NCBI RefSeq assembly: GCF_001522545.3
Contig: NC_031769.1
Span: 4,334,896-4,398,895 of the forward strand
Direction of reading: 5' to 3'
Source of the DNA: Parus major
Taxonomy: Eukaryota > Chordata > Aves > Passeriformes > Paridae
Length of the DNA: 64,000 nt
A program made the position numbers and the translations under genes. This document shows, piece by piece, positions 9,691-22,800 of this stretch; position 1 is the stretch's first letter; each line of letters starts with the position of its first letter. The notes under the pieces are model-generated. The model ran no database searches, was not told the DNA's origin, and worked only from the letters and a program-made list of their open reading frames with translations.

Positions 9691-12600
9691 GAGCATGGTG
9701 TTCATTGCTAGCTGGCTGCAGCCAGTTTCACACGACTGATACTTAAAACCCATTCAAGAAAAATGTTACACTGTACAAAATAGAACTGCCTGAGCTCTAA
9801 ATGGAGTGTTTAGGATTCAGTCTTGATGCCATATGTTTTGTTTTAGCATTTCCTCATGAATTCCCACTCCTCCCCCCCAGCTTTGCTGAGCAAAATTGAT
9901 TCCTACAATGTATTCCCAGAATTCAGGCTGGTTAATTCATTTGAAGACTTTCTTTGTGTGCTCATTTTTTCCACATGAAGTTGGTGGAAAAGCCTTAGTT
10001 GATTTATGTTATGTTAAAACTTACATTAAATTAACTTTGGGCAAATGTAGATAAGTAAAAAAAAATGAGTGGTCATTCGTAGTACTTGGTCTGCTTGGGA
10101 ATTGAAGTGGGAGATGCTCAGTACCAGTTTCTCGGCTGCTTGGAGGTGGACAGATATATCTTGTGTGATCCTGAGTGCAACAGAATATCCAAGCTGATCT
10201 AGGTTACCTTTCCTTTGGATACTTGACACATCTCATTTCTTTAAGACCTTTGATACTATTGCCCTGCTAGAATCTGAGCTGAATTGAGTCTCTTTTCACC
10301 TCCGGGGAAGTGAAAGCAAAAGGTGTTTGGTTGTGCATGTGCCTTTTTTTAGTGCCTCTGTTGTGTGTGCCCTGATAGGAAGGAGGATAAAATGCACAAG
10401 GTAACAAAATGAGGGCTTACAAAGCCAAGCAGTGATGAAGGAGGCTGGCTGGGAAGAATACGTGGTTGTTAGTCTTGCCTGCTGGTTGGAGGGGAGAACA
10501 GAGACAGATCCCGCTGCTTTCAGCTATTCTGGGGTATTAGGAAAAAAACAACATGCAGGGTGTTTCATGTGGAAGTGTTCACACTTTCCTGGATTTGGTT
10601 TCTATGTAGCAGTTGCTTTCAGTACTGTTAGGTACCTGGACCCATTAATGTTTAACACTTCCATTTCTCAAGAATCTATTTAAATAGTTTCAATTTAATG
10701 CAAATATCTTGGTTGGGGCTGGGAAGTGTGTCTGTGCTGTGCTCCTGAGCACACCTGAGGGCTGTGCATGCTGCCTGACAAATGTATGCCTGGGAGGCTT
10801 CTTGCTTCTGCAGCTGATGAAATCTTGAAGAGAATCAACTCTTCCCCAGAACGTTTGTCTATTTAAACTTGGCAGCATCTCTTTTCTTTCTGAGTGTTAG
10901 CAGCTTGCCCACTAAGCCAGAGTCTAGAGATGTAATCTTTTCATAAAAGATGGAGCTCTTTAAAATGATGGCAATAACACTTATTGCTAATTGTATTGGT
11001 GCCCTGCAACAAACTGTGTCTTGGTCAGATTTTCTTGGAAGATTTCCCCAAAAATGGATAATATTCGTTGTAAAGCTCTGCAGCAATAAATTTAGCTGTG
11101 GACATCCTAATGGAGTGCTTGTAAACTTGATGTTATTAAACTTTCTTAATAGGGAGAGACAGGCTTGAGAGCTTTGTGGGTGTAGAAGAATAGCTGTTGG
11201 AGCAGTGGAATTTGGCATTGCAAAATCTCTGAAATATCAGGATGCTGGGGCTTTCCAGACAAGTTCAGCCTATTATCCTGCATTCCCTTTAAAATCAAAC
11301 AACTGAGATGCAGATATGAAGGACTTGGCTCTCAAAGTTGCTGCAGTTTCCTGTGACTTCACCTAAGGGAGTTGAGCCTTGACATTTCTAAAAAACACGT
11401 GAAACTCTGTCTCTCTTCCTGGCAGCCACACGGGAAAGTCTTGGAGACAGGGTTAGGTCCCTGGCTGACAGGCAGTCCAGGCTCTTAATCAGAAGGTCAT
11501 AGCTCTTGGTGTGTGAGAAAAGATGGGGTACCTCTGGTAGGCAAAATAATGCATATACTAATGAAGGGAGCCGGACTAAGAACAAAATCCAACTTGTCTG
11601 GCTTGAGTGAGACAGGATCACTTTTGCAAATGGTGTGATTACAGCTGAATAGCAGCAGGGATACAGGTGCCTGACTGGGTCCACAGTACTGAGTGATAAT
11701 TTCTCATGTTCCTCATGTGCATGAACATAAATAAAGGGACTAACCTTAGTGTGGGGTTCTGTCAGCCCTAAGTTTGATCCCTTAACTTGTTTGAGCATGT
11801 TGTTTTCCTTGAATCACTGCTCATGAGTGGAGTTTTCATGTTAATCATCACTGCCTGCATATTGCTTGTTTTTAACCATATTAGGTGGTCCTGTTGCACT
11901 GTACAAGCAGGTAGGGATTTGTGGTGATACAAGTGACCAAACAAAAAATCCAGTACTTCTTTTCACAACTACTCAACAGCTACAACAACCAGCAAAGTTT
12001 TTTTCCCAAGTCATTTCTCTCACCACTCCCTGAGGTTCTTAAAGATTGTTGTTTCCTGGTGTGCACCACTGCATGCGGAACTTTTGCTTAACATGAACTT
12101 TCTTGTAATTAAAAGAAATTCCATAAAAAAATACTTGGTTATGTATCAGCCTCCATCAAACTGGAGTCTGTTGTGCCTTGCCAGGGTTTCTGAGACCTCT
12201 TTGGTTCTACACACTGGTAAGTCTGGAGGTGATGATTGTCTTCCACTCTTAAATGCTTCACAGATCCCATCTGTGAATGAAGTACAGAGTAAATTCAGAG
12301 CACTGATTCACTTTCTCACCAAATTACCATATTAGGCAAATCTTACTTTCACCTCCCATCCCTTAGTTTTATACAGCTTGTACTGCATGCATGTGAAACG
12401 ACACCTTCAAAGTCTGGTAACTCAGTCAAATTAAAATGCATTTGTGAGGGAATACAGAAAATCTTTTCTGAATGAGGTTTTAATTTTTTGCCAGATTTCA
12501 ATTTTCTGCTCCAACTGCCTTGTCTTGAGAGTTTGGGGCGGGGGAGAGGAAAAATTCTTGTTTTCTCTCATTTCACTATTCTGTGCTAGACTGACTTTAT

Positions 12601-14242
12601 AGCATTCTCCCCAATGGATATTTCCTTTGGGCAGGAAATGAGCCTATGTAAATTCATTCTGGAAAGAAAAGGTACAAGCAGCTGTTAAGGAATAGTGTGA
12701 ATTGAAATACTTCAGTGATCATCTCTTACTGTAGTAAATTCTCCTTGGGTTTTGCTGAAGTTTTACTGTTTTATAGTCGTGAATGGTAATTTAAGAACAA
12801 ACTTTACTCTTATTGCTAGCACCTTGCTATTAATAAAGCTGTGTGGGAGGATAGTGTTCCCATTTCATCCATCCACAGAGTTGAATTAAGTTAAAACTGC
12901 AGAGTGAAAATTTGACCTTGAGTAACCACCTCACTTCTGGTGAGATCTGACTGAGCATGTGGCTTGTCCAGTGGTATCCTCTGCTGGCTTGTGTGGAAGA
13001 ATTGAAGTTGTCTTTTGCCTTAGAGCAGAGCTAATTGACAAATTTTACAGTTCATTAGAGGAGAGGGTGTTGTCTGGAAGGAAAATGTCTAAAAAACTAA
13101 TTGTGAATGTGGAATTGTGTTGAGGTACTTGTGGCAGTGTGTGAGATTATTGCATCTTGGGGCAGTTCAGCACATGCTTTCTAAAACTGAAGGTTTACTA
13201 AATATTGGATGAAAGCTCCATAGTTACTGTTGGACAGGTTGTGCATTTTCAATTTTGATTCTCTCCAAGTTAAGCTCTTGTTCATTTTCAGTCTTCAGGG
13301 GATTTTAAGTCCATTTCCTTAGGTTCTGGGGTTCATTCCAGCTCTTCTGAAAAGGAAGCCTTGAAAACAGTGCAGAGGGTATTGGAAAATGATGGTATTT
13401 GAGAAGTGAGAGAGCACATTAATGGCTGTGGGATTGAGAGCACTTACAGAATATTTTTCTTAACAAAATTATCGGCTCGACTGTGCCCTGAGCTGATACC
13501 TGTTGAGGTAAGTGGGGTAACTGAAACTGTAGTTGGGAATTTCAGACTGTCTCCAGCTTCAGAAAGGCAACACAATATTGGATTATCTTGATGCCTTGAA
13601 AATTCGTCAATTAAAGACAATACTTCTTGTTGTGGAGTAAACACCTTTCCTCCAAAATCCACAGAGATGGATTTTGTGATGTCAATTTTCAGACCAAAAC
13701 TGAAAAGCTCCTGTCACTTGTGTTCCTGAGACACAGAACTAGTGTGGACTCCCAGGGTTGTGGCACTCAGCCCCCTGCTCTGGCTGATGCTAAATTGTAT
13801 AATCCCTATACGGAATTAATGAATGCTTGTGCTGGAAATGGCACATGGGGGAATTACCAACACATGTTCTGTTAAACACTCAAACCTCCCTGTGACCCTG
13901 TCATTGCTGGATGAAACAGCTGCTTAATGGATTCCCCAGGACAGTGGGAAATAACAATGCCTTGTATTTCATAGCATGTGGCTGAGGCTTGATGCTTTTC
14001 TTACAGTACTTGCTTTATGTTCAGGCTGTATCTGCAAGGACAATTCCCTTTGAAGGTGCAGAACCTTAGCATTTGTGCTGTCTCCAGACCTTAAAAGTAT
14101 TGATACAAATGTCTCCAGTTTGTGATTCCTCATGATCTACCAATGGAAATAGAATTCTTTGGAAACTTGATGTGTTACGTCTTTACTTCCTAGGCCACTT
14201 CTTTGTGAACCTTTCTGTCTCTCACCATGTGGGGTAGTCATA

Positions 14243-14640
14243 TAAAATCATAGGGTCGTGGGATCGTTAAGATTGGAAAAGACCTTTAAGATCATCAAGT
14301 CCAGTCAATTACCTTGTACCACTGTGTTCACCACTAAACCCTACCCCCAAGTGCCACATCCAGTGTTTTTTTTAACATTGCCAGGCATGGTGGTTCCACC
14401 ACTTTCCTGGGCAGCGTGTTCCAGTGCCTCACTGTCCTTTCAGAGAAGGTGGTTTTCCTAATATCTGATATAAACCTCCTGTGGTGCAACTTGAGGCCAT
14501 TGCCTCTCATCCTGTCACTTGTCACCTGGGAGAAGAGACTGACTCCCACCTTGCTACAGCCTCCTTTGAGGGAGTTGTAGAGATCAGCAAGGTCACCCTC
14601 AGGAGCAGCAAGCAAGTTGAAAGGTGAGGCCATAAGTTCC
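14243..14640 (-). repeat. CR1 LINE 3'-end fragment, minus strand
   Basis: It starts with a degraded CR1 tail (aaaatcatagggtcgtggg) and continues with the reverse-complement 3' body: 'gattggaaaagacctttaagat', 'catcaagtccag', 'cccaagtgccacatcc', 'cactttcctgggcagc', 'gtggtgcaacttgaggcc', 'gagatcagcaaggtcacc'. It is truncated at its 5' end near 14640. It is the same subfamily type as the copy broken by the assembly gap at 34483. Confidence 0.9.
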
Positions 14641-17600
14641 ATCCTTTCACTAAAGTAAAAATAGTCATTGAGGATGCCAATTGCTGTCTAATAAATAGCT
14701 TGGTATTAACAGCTAATAAATACCTTGGTATTGACTTGCAGCAAGCTGTACTTCACTGGAAAAAGCATCTTGAGTATGAACAGTTTTCCTGTTGAACGAC
14801 TCACCAATGCAAATCTTATTTGAACAGCTGAGAGGCCTGATGAACTGGCAACCTCAGCTCTGTTATTTGTCCAGATCCTAAGGCTCAGGATGGTTCTCAT
14901 TACTCTTGGTTAAAGATTGTAATTTTTAACTAGTGGGCTAATTGTGTGTGCTGAACAGACTAATAGAAGCAGAAAATATTTACTAGATCAAGATATTTTC
15001 TAAAAAGAAAGGATAATAGCCTTTGAGAGTGGATATATCTGATACTTAAAAGCTTATTTACCTAAAATAACCCTGGTACTATCAAACATCTGCACTGTAA
15101 GCAGACAGATTGTTCTGTTAAGTGGAAACCCGGCCAAATAAAATATCCTCTACAACTGACAATTACATTTGAGACAGAGTTCAGAGATAAAGATTGGGAG
15201 GGAAGAAAGGAGAACACTGGCTTGGCTACTGTACCAGTGCTGGGTTTTGAGCCTTGGTAATACCTGATGACAGCCAGCATGATATTTACATTGCTGCATA
15301 TACCATAAAGGCAACTGACAGTGATTAAAAGGGAAGGATGAACCTTCTCCACTAAAGTTGCTGTGCTTGGAAACGAGATGTTTGAGCCTGCTTTCCATCG
15401 TGTAGAATTAACACTGCATAGCTGCAGTGCCCTTTAAATTAGCCAGAGATGTTGGCACAAAATCAAATAAATATAATTGGTTTCAAACTAAAAATCTAAT
15501 TTAGGCATGCTAATAGCATCTTAAGTAAATGTGGCAGGTCACGCAGAACTTGTGTAACTGGCCCTTGGAGCTTACTGTAGTTACTGCCATGGGGAAAATA
15601 GTCTCAGAGGTGTTCCCCAAATCACCTGGGTACCTTGGACAGCTGGAGGGTGTTTTATTAAAAGCATTGATGGAATGTCTACAAGTCTGGACTGATTTGG
15701 GATATCATGAGGGCTCTGTGAGGTTAGGCATACAGCCAAGAGCAGCACCCTCTGCCACCCTCTCTTCGTGCTTTGGTGTTTGCAGTGGAAATTTTGGAGG
15801 AATATCAGATGGGCTGATACTCCTCCCTTGTAATCCTCCTTTCTGTTGATACCTCCTGTGGCCAGTGGCTTTTCCCCTGGTCTTTTTTTTCCTTACATCT
15901 CTTGCCCTGGTGCGGAGTCTGGTGCTGGGTGGCTGCAGCTCTTTGTCACAGGGAGGCAGTGGAAAGCTCACCTTGGCTGCCTGTGTGTGGGCTGGTGACT
16001 GCAGATGAAATCAAGCAGCAAAGTGACCCAGTGACAACTTTGTCACATATCTTGCTGACATGCTTTGCATGGCCAACGCTATTCCTCGCCCTCTGCTCCA
16101 GTCCTGGCCTGTTTAATATTGACAGGCTGACTGTTTTCTCACCAAGCCTGTCATTTCCCTGCTTAGTCTGTGAGGATTCTCAACCTGAATGTTTGCTGAA
16201 GGTGGAAAACAGATGACATCTTTCTATGTTCAGGGCCTAAGAGATACTGAAAGATTTTTGAGAGAACAATGCAGTGTGGGGTGGGGTGAAAATTTCCATA
16301 AGACTTCCCTTCCTTTCTGCAGAAACCTTGGTGTTGCATCTTTTAGATTACAGTAGCTAACCTCACTCCAGCATAGAAATCAATGTCATTTATTTATCTA
16401 TAATTTAGAGTTCAGTGGGGCCATGGGGAGATGTACCTTGCTTGGGATACTGCCCATCAGTTGCTGATGGCTCTGAAAATAATACCAGACTTCTTACAAG
16501 TGATTTGATTTGGGTTTAAATTCCTTCCTCTGAGTCTAAGACTTGAATTAAAGACTTGGGCAATAAGTCTGCAGCATCGAGTGTTTCTGTATTGATGGAC
16601 CACTGGAGGGGAAACATGTTTAAGCAAGTGCTGGCACCACTGTGTGATTTTTGCTGGCTTATCATCCTTCTCCACTGTTCATGGAGTACTAGGAATCTTG
16701 AGAAATACCTTGTCTTACATGGGCAGAAACCTCTGAGCTCTGGCCATGATTTTCAGTGTGGTTTTCAGTGGTATTCTCAACTGCAAGAGCTCTTGTCAAG
16801 ATGGTGAATAGCTCACTGTCAGCAAGTTTATGTGCTGTTCAAATGTTTTGGCTCTATTTCTAATTGGACAGCAGACTTCCAGAATATGCTTCTCCTTATT
16901 TTCTGAACTTCCTTGAGCATGCTTGATTAATACTGGAATATCAGTTATCTGTTGGACACTGCAGGTGCTGAACATAAATTGAGCAAAGACTCTCAGGCTT
17001 TAAGAAAGGCACATAATGGTGTCTAAATAACAGAAATCCTTTGTATTGTGAGTATCATTTGAAATCTTTGGCCTCACAACTTGCACAGAACCTCAAACTA
17101 TTTGAGCTCTGGCTGTACTGGAATAAATGATCAGAGCATTGCAAAGTGATACACCTGGAATTTAAATGAAACAAACAGGAATCCACGAGCAAAAACTGCT
17201 TTTTCCTATTCCTCCTTCCATTTCTGCAGTAAGAGGTCTAGACTTCTTTTTCTAGTCATCAGATATGCTGGTGTGAAATGGAAATCACTTGTATTTAAGT
17301 CTTAATTCTTTGCCTGGACTTGTTACCTCCCTATTCTTGCCCTTTCTCAGGGTGTTGTCCAGCACATGCCCTGTATCTTACTGTACCTGCAGCCACCTTT
17401 GGCTTGAACCCAGCTGAATGTTCCCAGCATTGGGCTGTGCTCAAGGTGAGCCTGAACTGGGAATGAACCTGCTGCTTGCAGTGATGTGAGTTAGGCTGAA
17501 CTGAAGGGCAGGACGACATTTTGACATTGACCACATGGAAATGCAAAGTTTTAAAATGATTTATTTAAACCAGGGTTGAGCTGTTGTTCCTAAAGCCTTT

Positions 17601-19714
17601 TCATCATAAGTACAAGGCTAGCCACTGTCTTGTAAATGTGAGAGTTCAGCTGTTATGCTGCCTGCAGGGCTGTTGCTTGCACGTAGTGGAGGTGTCTTTA
17701 TGTAGTGTGTACTTATGCTGTGAAATGTAGTCTGTGGGGATTGCTGTTCATTGTCCATTTCTGCTGTTGATCAAACACTGCATGACTCGAATTAAGAGAA
17801 GGTGCACCAAGTTAAACCTGGCCTCTTACTACATCTGCCAAGGTTTTAAATAGGTCCTTGTGCTGTTGATGTGGCATCCTTTATCTTGTAAAGAAATGTA
17901 AAGCCTTGGTTCTTCTCTCCATAGGCAATGCTATTCACAGTAAGTTTTAAGGGAATTAATTGTTGAAAGGTATCTGGGAGTGAATGTGGCTGTGTTGGAC
18001 CAGCTCTGGTAGCTTCCTGGGGATGGAACTCCTGTACTCCCATGTTACTGTGGGAGAGGAGCTGTGCTCACTCCTGTGCTTTTGTAACTTTTTAGTGTCT
18101 TGGCTATGGATTATTGCTCTGCTGCTGCTGCAGTTTACCACAGGCCTCCCAACCAGGCACAGAGCAAACCCATCTGAATTCTCCCTTACTGGTTTTGCTG
18201 CTGCTCCCGGTGTCTCTAACAGCATTACTCAGAGCCAGCTTGCTGTTTGAGCTTACTCTGGGCAGTGCTAGAAGCACCCAAGTGATATTTTTGCTGGTTT
18301 GGGGCTGTAACTCCACTTTTGGAATTGTTAACACCCACCCTCCAGTCCCATGCTGAGTAGATCATACTTTGCTGTGAAAGCTTTTTCCTCTCCACCGGTA
18401 AGCAGACTTTTTGTCCCCTCTGTGGCAATATTATGAGTATGTCTGAATCCTGTTACGAATTCCCTTTGGCTTTTTTAATGTTATTTGTAACTGTTACTGT
18501 AGATTGCATCTTCCATTTTGTAGTAAGAATGTGACATGCAGTGGGGAGATGGCTTGAAAAATATATTGAAGGACCATTAACATTGCATTACTTCACTTTT
18601 CCTGAATCATGGGGCTTGTGCCAGCAAGATTTTGACATTCAGTGGACTCCTGTTACCAAGTCCTGCTTGGGGAAAGGAGTATTCCCACCACATGCTGAGT
18701 TGGCTGGAAATTTGAGAGTAGGCTTCTTTTTTTTTGGCTTTTTTTTTGCTCACTTGTTTTTAGAAGCAGTCCATTCTCTGCAAGAGGACTCTTCTCACCA
18801 GAAGCCTCAAATGAGGAGCAGAAAATAGAGGCATCACTTTGCCTTTGTAGGAAGTGGACCAAACAATGCAAGATCGGTCTGAATTTGCAATATAGTATTT
18901 AATTCCCGGTTTAATTAGATCTGTATTTGCCCTGTGCTCTGTAAGAATGCATAAGAAGTTGTATTCTCAGTCTTGTAGCTTCTTGTTTTATTGCTGTATT
19001 GTCCTTGGAATGAGTAATCAGAGCAGAGCTCCCACAGCTCTTTGGCATGAGGCTGTCAAAGGGTTGAAGCACCCGGAGATGGAATGAGCCTGCAGACACA
19101 CGAATACCAGGCCTGGGTTGTAAAGCATTAAAGGTCTCCTGGGCTTTGGGGTACCTGGAACCTGAAAGTCATTGCTTGGTCCAGAGCAGCCTTGCTGGGA
19201 AGTGTTTTGTGTGCATTGTTCATAAGAGGAAAACCCGGGGGCACAATTATAAACAGAGCCTGCGTCACAAGCGGCTTTCTGGCACCACACTCCAGATAGT
19301 GGAGGATGGATTCCAGATCTCGCTTAAAAATAGAGAGGTCGTGTGTGTGGTAGGGAAGGGTGGAAGCACTGGGCAGGGCTGTGCAGAGGTGTTCAGCTGA
19401 GCATTGCCCCGTTCAGAAGGAGACTTGGGAATGTGACTTACCAGGGCAGGTGTGGAGAGTGGGATTTCTCCAGCCTTAAAAGAGTTGTTGCTGTCCTCAG
19501 CTATCTAGTGGGAAATTCTAGAGGAGATGATGCTGAATTGTACAGAGGTGCATGATGGAAGACCAAGGTTGGGAGCAAAACTGGGAGATCTGATTAGTTA
19601 GCAAGGGGGTAAAAGGTTTACCATATGGGTGGTCAAACACAGAAACAGCCAAGAAGACTGTAGAAATATCTCTTGTTAAAGAAAATCCAAATTAGAGTGA
19701 ATTCAATACTGAGG

Positions 19715-19800
19715 AACCTGATCTAAGTTGAGATTTGATCCTTTCAGCAGGAGGATGGACTAAAGGTTTCTTCAAGTGTAAATGGTTTGTAATATTCATT
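19715..19800 (+). repeat. Possible decayed CR1 3' tail, plus strand
   Basis: The text around 'ctgatctaagttgag', 'gcaggaggatggacta' and 'aaatggtttgtaa' follows the order of the CR1 3' end (ctgatctag, gcaggggttggacta, aaaccattc), but with many mismatches. It could be chance. Confidence 0.3.
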
Positions 19801-22800
19801 TGACCCTGGGAAGGAATATTTCCTCTACTGAAGGGATTTGATACTGCAGTAGGATAGAGACTGATGCTCCAAGACTGTCATGGAACACATCCTCTGTTGA
19901 TTGTAACAGATTTGTGAGCAACTGAGTTACAGTGAAGGGAAACTTTGACATCTCCGAGGGTGCCTAAAGTAAATTTAAAGCTTGGGCAGCACTGTTTTGA
20001 GAGTCCTCCTTCAATTAACTACTTCAAATTGCTATTGCACGTGGTAGGAGAATACTATCCTGGAGCCAGGATTTGATGCTTGTCTTGTGACCGTTTGGCA
20101 TGAGTGTTCCATTGCTTAAGCAGATTTCTCTGCCAAGAGGATCTCTGGCTTCAATTGCATTTGCCTGGGAAGAGGCATCAGTGCAATTCATCCCAGTCTT
20201 ACTGGGAGAGATGCAATGTCCTTATGTGGCTGCAGAGATTCAGTTAAATTGGAGACAAAGTGTGTAGGAACATGCTGTGTCCCCTGATAAGTCCCCTGTC
20301 TTTCCACTCCTCCAATTAGCCTTGAAATAATTGGTTTCCATTAACTTCAGCTGAGATTTCAGAGGGTTTGTCTTTATTTTCAAAAACAGAAGCTTCATGT
20401 AAATTGTGGAACTGTAGAAGAGATGGGATTCAGCATCCTTTGAAAGCTGATGCTGGGCTTTCATGGGGAGTTTGTTTCAGCTTAAGGAGTTTAGGCTGGA
20501 ACTGTGGGTACTGAAGGTATAGGGACTGGGGGTCCAGAGGAGATAACCTGGAAAATCAGGCTTCAGTAATTGAGTGCTTGGGGACTTTCTTATTTGGGTT
20601 ATTTTGATCCTTTCAGGGGTTGGTTTTATTTCAGAAAGAGCCATTTAATCGTAGAAACATGAAAGAAGCAGGGGTTAGAAAGGGTATGTTTTCCTCTTAA
20701 GGCAGTGTTTTCTAAAGCGGGTCTTGACCCTCTTATGCAGGAATTTTGCAGCTGCTATCCTAAGGGTTGGAACTATATCTGAGAGCCTACAGAGGCAAAA
20801 GCAGGGGGTATTAAGCAGATCCTAATACCCATTTGGGATCTCTTTCCTCCCCATCATCCTTCAACAAAATGATCTCCTGCTTTTCAGGAATAAAGCAGCA
20901 AGCATTTGGCTGTGCCTGTGTTTCATTGTTTTGCTAAGCCGTTGTGTTGGAAGAGATTAACCAGGGAGCAAATTTTCTCCGAAAGCTGATCTTGAGAGAG
21001 GCGGAGGGAAGAGCCTCAGCACTGACCTTGATCAGAGTGTCTTGAGGTGGCGAGTGAGTGGGAACCCAGCGCAGGAACATTAACCCTGTGCTGCCCACAT
21101 CGTCGAGACTGCAGTTGGCTCTGATCGCAGCAGATCTGAGACTGCTGGGAGAGTTGGTTTGTCCAAGTTGTGCTACCCTGGCACAAGCTGCCCTTGGGGT
21201 TTTTCCTCATTGAAGGTTGTTCATAGCAGCCCAGGAAATCTCTTCCCTCTGTTGCCCATGTATTTGTTACCTGCTCTTAAACTTCACAAAACTTCATCTA
21301 TGAGCTTTTGCTTTGTCTCTCTCTTGGTGTCATCTCTCCCTATGCTTGTTTTCACTTAGGAATGTGTTCAGCATCCTCACTGCAGCTTCTCTCCTTCCTT
21401 TGTCTTGCCACCCTGCCATTTAATAAGCAAACCGTGTGGCTGCAAAGCTTGAAGTGCCCATGTTGCCATGTTTTCTGAACTCTCCAAAGAAGCATGGAAA
21501 CCCGTCTTTGTTTGGTCCCAGAAGCACGGCATGCTGCTGCTGCCACCAAAGAGCAGCTTGCTTGTGGCACATCGTGCTGCAGCTTGGCTTAATCCTCGCT
21601 TGATACGCTTTTGAGATTTCATTGTTTCTCTATAATTAGTGCTACAGAGGAGCTGAAAGAAATGACGAATTAGCAGGAGAGGGGGGAGTGGGAAGAGCAG
21701 GTGGTGATCGAGCTAAAGAGAGCTGCCAGAAAAGTAGGAGCAGCAGGGAATTAAATGGGAGGAGTTTCGAGTTCAGATGATTCCCTGCCATGTGCCCAGA
21801 AGGATTTAGTTTGGGATTTCATTACTGTTCAAATAATGCCATACACTCATAACAGATCAGGTCCCTGTAGGCCAAGGCATTGTCCAGCACTTAGTGAAAA
21901 GCAGTTTTTGCCCTGAAGTCCTAGTGAGCATTGATCACATAGACTTGAGGACTGGAAAGGAGCTGTAGCATGAGTGGTCCTGCTTTTAGTTAGGCTGCAT
22001 CCATTGTTTCTGGTAGTAACATCCAAAAAGAATAAAACACAAAGCTATTCTTTGTGTGGTGACTTATTTAAAGCCCTGGACTTCATCTTGCAAAGGATTT
22101 GGTTCACAGTAATGATGTTGCATCTGGATTGTAAGAAGAACCTCTGTCAGTCGTGCTTACACAAACTGGGTTTAACTGGCACAGAAATCCTGGGATGTCA
22201 TGATGTGGGGGGATGCAGGAATATGCTGACACTATTGAGTGTCTGAGATATCCAGAAAGAGTCTTTGAACACAGATACCTGTTCTGATGAGGACAGGTAG
22301 CTTTAGAGTTAAAAATACACACTGAGAAACCAACTGGGGAGTGAAAAGGGTTGTGTGACAGGACAGTCCTCTGAGGTGCATAGTCATATATTACAGCATC
22401 TGGCTTGTGTTTTCAGCCTCTATTACTATGCACCAAGACATCCAAAGAAAGAAATCATAGTACTGGTGTTTTGCATGTGTCAGCAGTAACATTACTTCTG
22501 GGATCTAACTCTTTCCAAAGAACTGATACAGTGTTTGTTTTTTGTTCTGACTTCTGAAAGGCTATTGCTGTAGGGAGACCAGCAGTGCTAGGAAGTGCAA
22601 ACTCACTTCTGCTTTTTGTCACCACTTCTGTGCGTGCTGCTCTCTTTGTCTTGAGCTTTTGTGTGTTTACTTTTTTTTTCCCCCCACCAAAAAAGCAGCA
22701 GAAACAAAACAAGAGAAAAAACAAGAAGGTTTCTTGGGTGGAGAGGAGTAGGTCAGTGCTGCCCAGGATTCCCAGTAAGTGGGAATTCATTTGTGCTGGA

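Noticed and set aside
14334..14642. Minus-strand frame with [25 protein letters not shown] text
   Set aside because: It lies in the sense strand of the CR1 3' region. Such frames recur in avian CR1 3' ends and do not indicate a host gene.
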